DNA of 64,000 nt from contig VCMS01000262.1 of NCBI GenBank assembly GCA_022539475.1, forward strand, positions 1 to 64,000, written 5' to 3'. The notes below the pieces were generated by a model that was given only the letters and a program-made list of their open reading frames with translations, was not told the DNA's origin and ran no database searches. Positions 37,250 to 50,400 of the stretch are shown here, in pieces. This DNA comes from Gracilaria domingensis (lineage: Eukaryota > Rhodophyta > Florideophyceae > Gracilariales > Gracilariaceae). The position numbers and the translations under genes were made by a program. The number at the start of each line of letters is the position of its first letter. Positions within the stretch are counted from its first letter, which is position 1.

Positions 37250-37515
37250 CCCGGTCCACCAATATCGCCAATGCACCAAAAGTAACGCAAGACGCGAGAA
37301 AGGAGAGGCGATCCTATGGCGCAACATAGTCAACCAAGATAGCCAATGGTGAACCTATCGCGGAAGCCAGTCAACCAATATCGCCAATACACCAAAAGTA
37401 GCGCAAAACGCGAGAAGAGAGGGGAGTCTATGTCGCAACCAAGTCAACCAAGATCGCCAGCAAACCAAAAGTAGCGCAAGACGCGAGAAGCTAGAGCCTG
37501 CGGCGCAACAAAGTG
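37190..37515. repeat. Subterminal degenerate tandem repeats, copy B
   Basis: About four to five degenerate units of 65-75 bp containing CCAATATCGCCAATACACC, AAAAGTAGCGCAAGACGCG and AGAAGAGAGGCGAGCCTAT. Traces occur in copy A at 22,472-22,620. Subterminal repeats of this kind are typical transposase-binding arrays in CACTA-like elements (established knowledge); binding here is inference. Confidence 0.7.
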
Positions 37516-38230
37516 AGCAAAGAACGGCAATACAGCATGATAGGTTACACGAACAGTCAGAGATCGATCTTGAGAGACGAAATGAAATCGGTCGCGTACT
37601 TACAGTCGTCGTGAATGTCGGAAGAAATAGAAGGGACGCACGTCAAAGAGTGGTTACCTTCTTGAAGAAATAGAACGAGTTGAAGGGTGAAAACGGGAAC
37701 CCGGTAACACAAAGCTTATTTCCTGCCGTTTACATGTCGCAGAGCGCGAAGAAACGTGGTGAGTATACGTTAGTCTAGAGCAAAGATACGCAGAAGGATG
37801 TAGAAGAACGTACGAAAAGACTGCACGGAATACATCCGTGAGATACGGATGATGTCGGCTTTATGGAGGCCTCCATTAAGCGGTGAAGCGTGCCTCATTC
37901 TCTTTCTCCGCCCTCTACTTCGTAGCGAGTGCAAAGCCGGGAAAACGTACGATGGAGCGGAGTATCACGCGAGGATGTGGATGGCGCCGATCGCGACGGT
38001 AACGGAAGGTCGGACGTCGGAGGCGCGGCGGCGGCGGCGGAGGGAAGAGATTTATTTTTCTGTGCGAGATTGGAGAGGTTTACAGCGTACAACGTTGCGA
38101 AACCACAGGTTTATAACAAGTGGTAGATAATACAAGAAGTACATCCCTGTGTTGAGGTCGACGTGTACCTACGTTCCTATTTGAACGAAAGCACCTGATT
38201 TGAACTCAAAATATATTCTCCGTTCTCAGC

Positions 38231-41200
38231 ATGACGTCGATCTTGACTGTCGCCCGACCTCCTTCTCCCTCAGGACGACCTTCTTTCGCCGTCTTTGTCG
38301 TCTTTTCTTCTTCCTTTCTTCTTCCCATGGTCTACTACTGTACACATAAGAAGCGTGGGTGCTCGTTCGTTACTCGCCGAGGAGTTTTATCTCTTCGACA
38401 GCATCTTAACCATTGCCCGTTTCGTCTGAAAGCCGCACTGGAAGTCGACAATAAGCGGCTCCTTCGAAGAAGCAAGCGTCTAAAGCTTTCCGCGCCAGCG
38501 CCCGTATCTTCCGAAACCGTCACTGCCCCTTGTCGCCTTCCCGAGCCTCCGCTGTCCGAAGACATCGTTGACCCCACTCCATGCGGCCCTCCCATTCCGC
38601 ACACTCCGTATTGTGCTTCTCGTTCCCCGGGTCCCGCGTCATTAGAGCGAAAACACGGAAGCAGTTCCCGCCCAGTGCCTTCTGAGGAGGCCCTCGGTGA
38701 TTTGCATATTGATTATCTCACGGTTTGTCTGGCTTCAGTAGCTTCCGACCTTGGTCATCGTGAAGCAGATGAGCTCATTGGGCTACTTCGGGACCCGCGA
38801 TTCTCGCAAAAGCGATTCAACGAGACCATAACAAGTTCCAAGCGCTGTACAGAACTGAAACACCATTTTCGAACGATACGCCTCAAAGGACGGTTTCAAT
38901 CGAAGAACTGTCTCGCCAGAAGGATGTAAGTTCAGCGCCACCCTCTACACGAGAGACCCCGTTCAGACACTTGTGAAACAGCTCCAGTTGGCTAACAACG
39001 AGAACACATTCTTCCACCGTATACCTCAGACCCACTCCACGAAAATATCTCACCCCATGTCCGGCTCTCTCGCAAGAGACGATATCTCAAAACTTAAGGA
39101 AATAACCATGGGCTCTTTGGATAGTAGAATAGTGTGGTACTCCCAACAAATAAGTTACAGTGAATCTTTCGTAGGTCTCCTGCAGGTATACACCGATAAG
39201 TCTTCAACAACTCTAAAGCAAACATCGATTACCGCCTATCCTTTTCACCTCATATTTCTCAACTTCTCCGACGAGCTTCGCCGTAAGTGCATCCATGATG
39301 ACCTCACAGTAGTGGCATACTTCCCTACCACACTGATCGAGGTTTCCGCATCTGAAGCAGACCCAATGCCATTCGTTCCTAGCAAGTCTCTACGCGATTC
39401 CAGGATGCAACCCCTTCAAGAATCTCTTCGTCAAGTCCTGGAGCCGATTCTAAATCTCACGCAGAAAGGTTTTGAGTTCATCGGCGAAGACAAACTAAGT
39501 CGAGTGTGCCATCCTCTGATTACAAGTTATTGTGCGGATATTCCTGATGCTAAGAACATTTTGTCTATTCTTCATGGGACCAAAACAGAAAGCCCGTGTC
39601 ATAGATGCAAAGCCCCTCGCTCATCTTTATGCAGTCATGTTCCCACCTCATTCCACGGATGTTCTCAAAAGCACACGAAAAGCATCCGAAAGACATACAC
39701 AGCTATCTTACAACATGCACAAAAAGACGAGGCGGAAAGACGTCCACGTCGTGCGATGGAGAGGAGATCTCAGGCGGATACTCTGATGCGTTCAAATTCC
39801 ATATCTCTCATTCCTTCGTTCCTCGAAACTCCCGTAAGCCTTGGAATGATCCTGGGATTGTCTCCATACAGTCTGTTCTCATTCGAACCATTACACAACT
39901 TGCATCTCGGCATCTCAAAGGTGATAAAAACGGCCACAATCGAGAGACTGCAGTCAGACACCCTGTGCACCACAATAGGAACATCTGCATCGCGTTCATT
40001 TCGAACGATACGCACCCAACTACTCAACCATGCAAACGCAATTCTAGCTGCCATAGAACGCGATTCTCTTGCCAAAGGTATACATATCGATTTCTCCACG
40101 CAGGGGAAAGGCAAATCTTTGAATGGTATTTTCACGAAAGACGATCTCCGTGGAATTCTGGAGGCCAAAAACTACAAAGCACTTGACATGGTCTACCCCT
40201 TCATAGAAGTATTCTTCGACATATGCTGTGAAGAAGAGGACGTTTACGCAATCAAAACCACTTTCTCTCTGTACTCGGACTTGCTTTCGACTTTATTCAG
40301 ATACAATCGTGACCCGTATTGGACTGAAAGCTCTCTCCTGTGTCTTAGTTCGGAGATTGAAGCCTTCAAGCGCTCCGCAACAATGACTCTGGCGGATTTT
40401 TATCCCTCCAGACTGGGAACTCTGAAGTTTCATCTTCTCGATCATCTCGTGGACGATATTCGCCGTCTGGAAAGTATCAAGTACTACGAAGCAGGCATAT
40501 ACGAACATGCACACCTGCCATTTAGGAGACACTACAAAAAGACGTCCAGAAGAAGAGCAACGGCTGCGGAGTAGACTATTAGCTCCATTGAGCACGGACA
40601 TGTTAGAAAGCAATGGAATGGCAATACTCCTGACCAGCGTAATCCAGGTTTACCAGGAACTTCCACACAGCTTCCTCGATTTGCAATGAGAGGGCGTTCT
40701 TTCAATTTACGAGCTCTTCAACATTGTGTTTCAAGTATGTCCAGTTCAAAAACATGGACTGCTGTTAGAGAGATGTTCTCAAGTACGGACACAAGGTCGA
40801 TTCTTGACCAAATTGGTGAACAGGCCCTTCCTCCTTTCCTCAGTCTCGTGAAAGAAACACTGGATGAGCACTCTATTACATACTTCCCAGAAAAGACAAG
40901 GATAACTCTGGTGAATTCGGCCCTCGTGAAAGGCGGTTTCGTTCCGACTCTTGAACACTTCGATTCGTCTTCTAAGGCACTTAAGCTGGGACGACCCAAA
41001 TACCCCATCATCCAACGTGTCTTCGCTTCTCCAGCATTTGGTCCCAGTAGAAAGCCAACATTTTCCACTGTATTGGTAAGCGGAGAAGATTCAGAGACTT
41101 GGGTTGCCCAGGTAGTCGCTCTGATTCGAATATCTCTCCTTGATTCTGCACTTACCGCACCAGAGGTGGCATTCGTCCGGTATTTCGAGGTTTTACCCCC

Positions 41201-41333
41201 CGCAACAAACATCGACCACATATTGAAATGCATATCTTTACGGTGGGCTACAAACGATGAAAAGAACCACACTCTTCCGTTCCCTCGTCATTCCAAAGCG
41301 GAGACTATCGTAGAGTTAACTCCTTGGTACGGG
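38231..41333 (+). pseudogene. Transposase of copy B, broken
   Basis: Same gene as 18,588-21,863. Starts MTSILTVARPP. Damage: a 2-base loss near 38,864 shifts the frame (AELKNAIF becomes ELKHHFR); TAG at 40,572-40,574 (after TAAE) shared with copy C; truncation at 41,333 where a deletion joins it to the coiled-coil gene, so the last 50 or so residues are missing. Confidence 0.88.
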
Positions 41334-41911
41334 TGTCTCTCGAATTCTTATTGTCTTTCACCCTTGTCCGGACCCATTGTGCGGCATAATACGATTCATA
41401 GCGGCCACAACGAAAGACGTGACGATCTTAATATATTAGGGTTCTCACGACTTCTCTTCATTTTCCCTTGTTGTCCAGATCCACTGTGCAGCGTAACCCG
41501 CGCCCCAGTAGTTCCGGTCTTCGATATCGGCGGGGGACGTGAAGTTTTTGCTGTCATACGAACCTCTTCAGTTTCAGTTGTCATACCCTCCTGTCCTGAC
41601 CCGCTGGGGCGAGTTACCTCCTATTCTTGGAGAGCAGACACAAATGCACGATTTGCATTATCGGCAGTTAACGGCACGACATCGTTCGCTGATCCACGAA
41701 TTCTTGACGCAATCCCGGAACACTCTCGGCTGCGAGATGGGCGAGAGAGTACTGTAGAAGGACGCCCACTGACCCTCTTCTTCGTCGAGGACGACTTCCG
41801 TTTAGGAAGTGCGGTGCTTGTAGCCTGATTCGTATCATCCGATGCTCCTCTCTTCTTCTGTCCACTCTTTTTCCGCTGCGTACTATTTTGCTTTCTCGGC
41901 CTTATACCCAT
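41334..41911 (-). pseudogene. Coiled-coil gene remnant, copy B
   Basis: ATG 41,911 (MGIRPRKQNSTQRKKS), N-terminal repeat region only, with a stop at 41,621-41,623 and frameshift. About 1,980 bp present in copy C (56,684-58,661) are missing; the junction TACGGG/TGTCTCTCG at 41,334 has almost no microhomology. Confidence 0.85.
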
Positions 41912-42148
41912 GTTGTGGAGATAAACGGGGTAATGAAACGAAATAGTTGTGGGTGTGGGGGGAGGTCATGGTTCAGATATTCCGGGAGACTTCGCAGTTC
42001 CTGCTTTTTAGGAATTTGAGGTGCCCAATGGGTCGCAAATGTCGCCGTTACAAATAGATGAAGAGCTCCAGTGTACATGTACAACGCGTATTGCAGGCAG
42101 CTGCAACATTCACAAGCATATTTACTTTCTATTCGGTACTGCACTCAT

Positions 42149-45100
42149 CTATTGATCCAATGTCAGAGCCCAGTCCCAGGCGTACTGCTCTCCGTAGTTG
42201 AAATACAACTCCTCGCCCCTCTCAATATCTCTTACTGCTCTACAACGAAGCAGAGCATAGTTAGAAAGGTCTGACTTAAACTGTATCACGGACTTCGCTT
42301 CCACCACCTGCACATTGGCACTTCGAGTCCTGTTTGACCGGGGCTCCGATAAATCGGGATCCCCGGCATGATACCCGGCGTCGTTAATGTAGCCCCCGAT
42401 ACAAAAAGGCGCCGGGACAATGTAGACTTCGCTCTCCTTTCTATTCTGAGCCTGTCCTGGTCTGTTCCTCAGGTGCAGAAACTCCGTACCAGTCACAGTG
42501 ACCATCATAGAAAACTACTTGTACCGCACTGGAGTTGCTCCGAGACAGCCACTTCCATACGTTAAGTGTCTTTCCTTCCGGTTCGTCAGATCCGTGTAAA
42601 CCAAAGTTCCATAAAAATGACAGATAGTTTCCCCAGCCAATATCTCATGTTCCGTGAACACCCCCATACCAGCACGGGGATGTCGAATCTTAGAAGATGT
42701 TATATGTAAGCGATAGCGATTGGCTTCAACAGTCAACAGCATATGCATATCCATTAGGTTCAGAGCTTCTCGTCCCAAACATCTACAGTATGCTGTCCAC
42801 ATTTGTCGACAAAGTCCCAGTCCTTCCAGTATCTTCTTAGGAACTGAGTAATATGTGCAGACGTGACTTGGTGCTGGTGGTACGCAAATGAAGCCTCCCA
42901 TTCAAGCCGACCTCGGTCTCGATGTGGAACCCGTTCATAAATCGTTGAAGCAGCTTTTACTACCTACTGTTCAACCACGTTGCCATTCATCCGCGCGCGA
43001 AGACCGTTGGCCATAAGAGTCGTTATATGGTGCTTCCCATGGCTGAAACATGGCCTATTCTTCTCGCACTCCAAGAACTTCCTATGCTTTGTCAGCGATA
43101 GGCACGCCATACCCGTAGAAAACGTTCCCGCGAACAGGTCCATAACAAGATCACCGGGTCTTGTGAAGCGACATATCAATTCTTTCATCAACTCCCTCGA
43201 CTTCTGCTGCGATCTTATGTACTGCGCACTTGGTACTGAACTACCAGGCTCATTTACCTTCCATGTCAACCACTCCCCGTTCTCGGTTTCGGCACCCTGT
43301 CAATTACATTCCTGTTTGCCGGGAAAGAAGGAGGAATGAAATTGTTCTCCTCAAATGGAGTACGACTGGCTTCCTCTGATGGTCGCAATCCACGCTTCAC
43401 CGCATGAGCGGCGTACTGAGTTACGGGCTCTATCCCAAACTTCCGTGGATTCTCACCAACATTACTTCGATCCCGGATGAACATTAGTGGATTCCCATCC
43501 ACTTTAAAGGAAGGCATGAGTTCTGGCTTACCTTCGCTTCCAGTTTCATCTTTCGTACTCGCCGTTTCCAAGAGTATCCTGTGCCAAACATGAAACTGTG
43601 CCATGGCACAGAATATAATGAAGTGCCCACCTGACCGAAGCGCGGAACTTATTAAGTCTGCCGTACTGATCATGTCATACTCACTGAAGAAATCGTGAGC
43701 ACTATTACGTTTCCTCCTTTTCCTTCGATTGTTAAAGGGAGGGTCTCTGAGGACAAGCTGTGCCTCACCCCATAAAATTTCACTCTGATTGACAAACGTT
43801 TCATGTGTGTGTCTCAAGTCCTTCATGTCACAGCTGTACGCTACAAAGTGCGACTTTCTCATCCCCTTCCACACCTTCTCCATATTCATTCGAAGGAGAC
43901 TGGATATCCTCTTCATGGGCGGCTCAATACCAGTCTTTTCGATGTTGTACCCGGCAACCCGAGATTCATGCTCCGCACGATTCACCGGCTTCTCGAAGTC
44001 GTCGCTATCGGAGCTCACGCGGTCTATATAATCTCGCCGAGGTGGGCGTGGGGCAGACTTGGTCGAAGAAGATTCGGCATTACCGGAAGTTTTAGGAGTA
44101 TTCGTCAGTTTAATATCGGGTTTGGCTTGAATTCCAACATTGAACCCTGCCGCATGACGCATATCCTGTATCCGTTTCCATAGCAACTCCGAAAAGTTCT
44201 GAAATCGTGCAGGCAACTCACGGGAGTCAGAACCAGATGCGATATCCATCCGTATCTCCGAAAACTCTATCCAGTTCCTCATCTGATCAACCCGTAAGCT
44301 ATAGAGGCTATCGTGGGTGCATATGGTTTCGAGGTCTGTCAAAAAGTCCTTAGCCAGGATTCGCATTCATCGCTCAAGGTCTCCACTGATCTACTAGTAC
44401 TGCTCTGTGGCACATCCTGTTTGTTGAATCGAGTACTCTGGCTTGGTGGGGCATAACCAGACTCCCGTGTCTCTAGCCCTGTATACTTCAACGTCTGCAT
44501 ATTCATGTAAATGTATGGTTTCACCATGTGCTGAACGTTCGTGTATCCAAGATGAGCCGCAAAACAACTCCATGCCCATACGACCTCACTGATAGCGAAT
44601 CCCAGTCGATCACAGTTGTCTTTGGAGAACGACGTAAAAGTGGGTATGTACACAGATGGTGCATGGTTCACTTTTCGTTTCTTTTTCGGTTGTTTCTTCT
44701 TCATCATTCTGAATTTGTCGTTCTCTCCCATTATATGGCCGAGGTATGATAAGTATATAACGACCTCAAATGGGTTTACAGCTGTTGGTGGGATAAACAC
44801 TGTCGTCTTCAGGAACTGCTTTTTCCTGGTCATGAAATAACCAACCAGGCATCGCACCGGTACATATATACCCATATCTATAGAGAGAAGGAAATAATCG
44901 CGGAATCTCTGGTCCTCATCTCCGTACTTCTTTTCAAGAAGCTTCGTTACAAGATATCGTTGCTCCACAGGTGTGTTATTCACAAAATTCTTTCGCAGCT
45001 GTTGAAGTGTCACGTTTTGCAGGTTCTTGGCGTTAGTGGCCTTCTGAAACATCTTCCGTGCCTCCGGAATATCCTTATAGTTCTCGGAGCAGAATTCTAT

Positions 45101-45262
45101 TAGCCCTCTATATCCCACGTCCCGTGGCCGACCAGGTCCTCCATCGCTGTTTGCCAAAGCATCGCGAAGAATTAAGAAAAGTCTGACATATGCATGGAAC
45201 GCCGGAGGCGGATCACTCATGTCGCTAGAATGTATCTCCTCTCCATCATCGGTGGAATCCAT
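42149..45262 (-). pseudogene. MTase-SET gene of copy B, broken
   Basis: Starts ATG 45,262 (MDSTDDGEEIHSSDM). Keeps both catalytic motifs, DPPFNN near 43,740 and DLVMDLFAGTFSTGMA near 43,130, and the SET end GEELYFNYGEQYAW. Damage: a 14-base loss near 44,363, a 1-base loss near 43,270, a TAG near 42,962, a 10-base loss near 42,775 (DEKYRGA region), and a TAG inside SET at 42,515 (LFS read as stop-FS). It does not contain the 248-bp extra segment of copy A, so the MTase and SET parts were directly joined. Confidence 0.88.
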
Positions 45263-45292
45263 GGCTTCAGCCCAAAAAACGGAGGCGAGCCT

Positions 45293-45390
45293 TGAAATGG
45301 CGACTTACGCTGGGCACCCCCGCTTTCGGCAGCTCTTCCCAGCGCACTACCAGTCTCGTCCGTGTCCGTGTGCGCTCCCTTCCGAGATCG
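45293..45390 (-). promoter_or_regulatory. Promoter module of the MTase-SET gene, copy B
   Basis: Minus-strand copy of the shared module (CGAAAGCGGGGGTGCCCAGC, CTGGGAAGAGCTGCC), mirrored at 47,275-47,368. The TATA-like ATTTAAA is ATTTCAA here. Confidence 0.55.
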
Positions 45391-45545
45391 GTGTCCGTGC
45401 CACTTTGAGCGGGTGCGATAGGGTCGCGTGTCGGTTACGTCGCGATTCGGAGCTATTGCAAAAGGTCGCATATTGTGCTAATAGTCGCGGATCAAGTGCG
45501 TGTGAAGCGCTTTTTTTCTCTAGTTTGATATATGTGCACGTGTGT

Positions 45546-45972
45546 GCAGCAAAATCACTGCCGGAAGTGTCGGGAGGAGTGTTTTGGGAGGTCTCAGGAG
45601 GGTGCCTGAATGTGGCCAGAACGTGCTCGCGCGTAGGGGGGAAGGGGGGGGGTCGGTCGCGTTAAGGTAGGTACCCTAACACGACCGAACCCCCCCGCCC
45701 GCGGGCATAAAATCACACCTTTTTCACGAAATCGCCCAGAACGTGCCCGCGGGGGGGAGGGGTCCGGTCGTGCTAGAGTACCTACCCTAACACGACCGAC
45801 CCCGCCCCGCCCGCCCGCACGTTGTGGCCACATTTTGAGGCCTTCCCGGGACCTCCCAAAACACACCACCCGGCACTTCCTACACCGACCGCGTCACCCC
45901 AGTGAACCATCCCGTCTTCTCCACCCTCCAGACGCTCCCTAATTCTCACGTGCACCACACCTACCCTAGAGA
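45546..45972. repeat. Central palindrome, first copy, in copy B
   Basis: Arms with GTGTTTTGGGAGG / CCTCCCAAAACAC, cores TTAAGGTAGGTACCCTAA (about 45,661) and TAGAGTACCTACCCTAA (about 45,774). The outer segment 45,836-45,972 is the inverted partner of 46,806-46,920. Confidence 0.8.
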
Positions 45973-46805
45973 AGAGGGTGGGGTTGAGTGTCAATGATGT
46001 GGAGGACTCTATTCATTCTACGCCGTGCTCGACGACGGGGGCTGATATACCGTATGCAAGGCGGATGGAGATGGCGTGCGCAGGCACGGCTGCCGCTCCT
46101 GACCCAGCAATACTTAAGAGCGCCATCGATAGCAGTCTTTTCTAGTCTAGTGGTAAGCTATGAAACAACTCATATCTCTCAGTAAACTAATCTTTTCGGC
46201 AGTTATCGACTGTGCACGACGCAATTCCATCCCGGATCCGTAAGTCCGTTACCCGCATGCAGCCCATTGCAGGGCCGCCGCTGTGCTCGCCCGCCACCGC
46301 GCCCAACAACAGTCTCAATCTGAACCCACGACACCGAGCGCTGCTGACACCAGGGTGTGAAGGACGTTGCGAACGCGCTTCACACCCTTCCGTACGTGCT
46401 CTCCCTCTCGTCGTAACACTTTTGCGCCACAAACACAAAGCGTCACAGTTCGTAGTCTCTATCACAGCCTCGCCTGCTCCCGGAAATTCTGTAGTGGGGC
46501 AACTCCCTCGCGCGCTCGCCGGTCAAGTGCCATGTTGCACAATTGCAGCTACCTGGTGCATATTCTGCTGGTGGCCTTGATCAAGACAGGAATGAGGACT
46601 ACTGTACCAGGCTACTCAGCGAACAGAGTAGTGCCTTGCTCGTTGAGTAACCCTCTCAGTATAAAATTGAGTGGTTTACATCCCTGCAGCATGTAGAACA
46701 GGTGGGAACCACTCAATGATACAGATTCGGTCACTGATTCAGTGACCGATAGAACCTCGGAAAAGATATGGTGATCGCTCAGAGGGTAGGTGTGCTGCAC
46801 ATGGG
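45973..46805. other. Spacer within the central region of copy B
   Basis: No gene supported. 46,030-46,195 matches bases 1-155 of copy A; the rest is unique. It holds a perfect palindrome TCGGTCACTGA-T-TCAGTGACCGA (about 46,728-46,750), an inverted repeat GGGTGTGAAG...CTTCACACCC (about 46,352-46,389) and GAGTGGTT/AACCACTC (about 46,669-46,717). Confidence 0.5.
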
Positions 46806-47090
46806 AATTAGAGAGCGTCTGGAGGGTGGAAAAGACGGGATGGTGCACTGAGGTGATGCGGTGGGTGCAGGACGTGCCGGGGGGGTGTGTTTTGGGAGCT
46901 CCCGGGAAGGCCCCAGAATGTGGCCAGAACGTGCCGGCATGCGCGGGGGTCCGGTCGTGCTAGGGTACCTACCCTAACACGACCAACCCCCCCCCCCTTC
47001 CCCTCCGCCCGCAGGCGCGTTCTGGCCACATTCGAGCGCCCTCTGAAGACCTCCCAAAACACTCCCCCCGCAGTGATTTCGCTACACCCG
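46806..47090. repeat. Central palindrome, second copy, in copy B
   Basis: Contains TAGGGTACCTACCCTAACA (about 46,960), flanked by G-rich and C-rich tracts and by TGTGTTTTGGGAG / CCTCCCAAAACACT; followed by GCAGTGATTTCGCTACACC as in copy C. Confidence 0.8.
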
Positions 47091-47274
47091 GCCGCCGGTA
47101 CGTTGGCGCCGCTGTCCAAGTGTATTGCCGGGAGTAGGCTGTACATGAATGTGAATGAGTGTACTCTTGACTACTATGCTAAGCATTTGAAGACCACGAT
47201 AGAGGGCGCGACCATTGCTCGCGTGAGTCATGGTTGCACGAACTTCACGACTCTAAAGCGTACAATCAGCGTGC

Positions 47275-47368
47275 GAACGGCCACGGACAAGACACGGACG
47301 AGATTGGCAGGGCGCTGTGAGGAGCTGCCGAAAGCGGGGGTGCCCAGCGTGAGTCGCCATTTAAAGGC
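47275..47368 (+). promoter_or_regulatory. Promoter module of the ParB-like gene, copy B
   Basis: Same module as before the MTase gene, in opposite orientation (GAGGAGCTGCCGAAAGCGGG, GTCGCCATTTAAAGGCTC), about 65 bp before the ParB-like start codon. Confidence 0.55.
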
Positions 47369-47431
47369 TCACCTCCATTCTTGTATCGTCCAGAGCGAGC
47401 GTATTGTTGATCTGCACCATAGCTGTTGAAC

Positions 47432-50400
47432 ATGTAGCAAACTCGTGTCACAAGGCGTACGCAAAGCGTGACTCCTCGCACTCGGCGGAGCACTCGATCA
47501 TTGCAAGATCGAATTCAGGATTCTCTGCAGATGGATATTGAGAATGAAGGAAAGGTGATAGCCGGGGAAGCGTTGTTGCAATGAAGTGGAAGCGTTCTAC
47601 GCCGCGAGTTGAACGGCAAGCAATTGGACCCAGGTCTTGTGGTGGTTCATGATATTCTCATCAGTCGAAGCGGTCAGATGTTCTACCCTTACCGTGCGGA
47701 GGGCCTGGATCTTCCACAATACATCCAGGATTTCCGGACAGCCGCTCCTTGAGATGAGAAAATGGTGAAACCGGTGACACCAGCATTCCGGCGTCCAAGC
47801 GACGAATGGTGAGCGCAATGAGTGAGGTTATGACTCCCACAAGCCGCACGGAGCGAATTCGAAGTTCATCAACACCGAGAGGTTGCGCATCAGTAGCACC
47901 TCCGCGAGCCGGTCCGTCGTCTGTTACGAAGCGGTCTATGGCGACTAGATCATCCCCAGCTACGAAGCGGACAGGCCAAACAAAGTCTACCTCCGCTACG
48001 AAGCCGACTGTGTCGAGAACGGCATCTCTTGCGATGAATCAGACCGTGGACAAAAGGGGATCTTTTGCGTCGAAACAGACGATTCAGCACGGGACGGCTG
48101 TGCAAGAAGAGGAAGATGAGATCATAAAAGGTCGTCTTTCAGACGCGAATGCGCAATCAACACAAGGAGCTGGTCCATCTGTACCCCAAACTGCACTACA
48201 AACTGCGGAGCAGCAGGACGATGAAGTTGTGATTCTGTCCGCAAGAATTGCACGTTCAAGTGTTTCTGGCTAGCGTTCTGGAACACAAGCGACCCCTACT
48301 CGCAGGAAGACGTATAAAAGAATTCGTCAGAAGGTCCCAAAGGTGAACCTCAATCACTACCGGATGGTTGTTGTTACTGTTGACATCACTCTTGTGAACA
48401 CTCCGCCCAATTTACTCCGTGGAGTAAGTAAACGCCCCGTCGAAGCCCTTTTGAAGAGTATGGAGGAGCGAAGGATATTGCAGTCGATGGGTTCTCCAAT
48501 GGTGGCCTTACAAGATGCTACTACGGGAGAGAGGGATACTGACAAGGGACGCCTAAAGAAGAAGTGCTTCATTGTGGATGGCTTGCATCGTCTGAAAGCT
48601 ATAAAATACTTGGCTCCGACTGGTGCACCGAAGTGGAAGAGATTAACCACGTTTTGCCGTTGCAATCTGCTGATACGAAGAGATGGGAGGCCCATTGGGA
48701 TGAGGAATTGTTATGTGTTGCTTCGTACCTCAATGAGTCGACGAGTACCATGCGAAGGATGATGTTTGCAGACAAGATACACTCTATAGTTAGTTTGGTC
48801 GCCATTCTAATTGAAGATGTTGAGGGGGTGACGCCGGCAGACGTGAATCCTGCAGAAGTGACAGAAGTGTTGAAGGAGAGCCAACTGATTGGGACTGTGC
48901 AAGAGCGTCAGTACCTGAGATGTGCCAATTTCGCCCCGCAACTCATGTCTCGTGAGGGAATGTTGGCCCATTTCGATGATATATGTGAGAGTGCGAGTGA
49001 CATAGGCCTTACACATCTGTCCCATACTCTGCTATATGTTTTGAATGCCGAGGAGTTTTCCTTCATTCTTGATTGTTTTCAGATAATTCTATTAAAGGGC
49101 AAGTCGACGAAGACAAAGCAATGGAAAAGCTTTGAGGAGGTTCGAGGTTTCTTTTATGATAGAGCAGTGTCTCTGTTCCGCGCGGCTCGAGCAGTGAGGA
49201 ATGAACTGAACGTGAAAGAGTCCATGGAAGTGTTCCTGAAACGCGAAGTCAGTCTTTCTGCTCCATCGAATGAAGATGACGTTGAAGACCCAGACAACAA
49301 CGCAGCTGTGTATCAGTGCCTTTTGGGACAAGTTGTGAACTTCAACACATTGCCGCGTGTTCGGAGCAGAACGAACTCAATTAGAACTGCCACGACTTCC
49401 GTTCAGAATCGATTGCAGACGATGCTCAAGGTAATTCCGCCCCCCGCACCAGTGAAGCAGTCCGTGACGAAGAGAAGGACTCCCGCTGCTGCTGCTGCAA
49501 CATCTGTCAGTGAAGAAGGGGAGCCGCGAAGAAGTGCACGAGAACGGACGCAGGTGAGTTATAGGGAAATTGAGCACGGCCGAAATCGAGATGCCATAGA
49601 AATTCTGGATAGCTCTGAAGAAGAACAGCGGGCTCCGCCGAGGAAGAAACGGAGAAAGAATTTCACACAACATATGAGATCCACTCTGAACAGCATGACA
49701 CTGGATGACCTGATGTCTCAACTGAATGAACATGTGCTGAGAGGAAGGTCGATGAAGGTTCAGTTCGTGGCATTGGAAGAGGGAGGGAATGCCGAGAACG
49801 CAGGCAGTTCTGCATTTGTGGATCACGAAGAGCTTCTTGCTGTCACAGTTCCACGGGTTGTCACCGTCGAGAAAGATGCTGCGCCAGTGGAACAGCAAGA
49901 GACAGGTGGGGGGTCATTTGATGACGAGTTACTTACAGCTTTTCCGGAATCTGAGGAGCACGGACTTGTTCGAGGAGACCCATATGATGGCCCACTGAAC
50001 CCATCATGGTGCGGGTAGGTCAGGCTGACACCGCAGGAATGGCAAGGGAAGAACGTAATTGAGCACAAGGACCGCTGGCTCAGAGTCATTCACTTGCCGA
50101 AGTCACATAGGTCGGAGCTGCTAAGTGTCTCAGATCTCAGAGATGTACACCATCTTGTGTTTTGGCACGATGCAAGGGCTGAACATCGTCTACGGGCGGA
50201 GATATTTGGTATGCAGTATCCTCGTACTCGGCCGACAGGTATGGATGATGAAGAGGTGCTATGGGTTGCTGCGAAGGAGCATGACGAATTTGGGCAAATG
50301 TTCTTCGCCCGAATGCAAGCTGAGCTAAGGCAAAATGGATATTGCGTGCTTGATGGCTTTGCGACGGATAATGGTGTGCATAAATGGGAGGAGTTGGAAG

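Noticed and set aside
46236-46330. tRNA-like words in the copy B spacer (GAACCCACGAC)
   Set aside because: No A box at proper spacing and no cloverleaf pairing.
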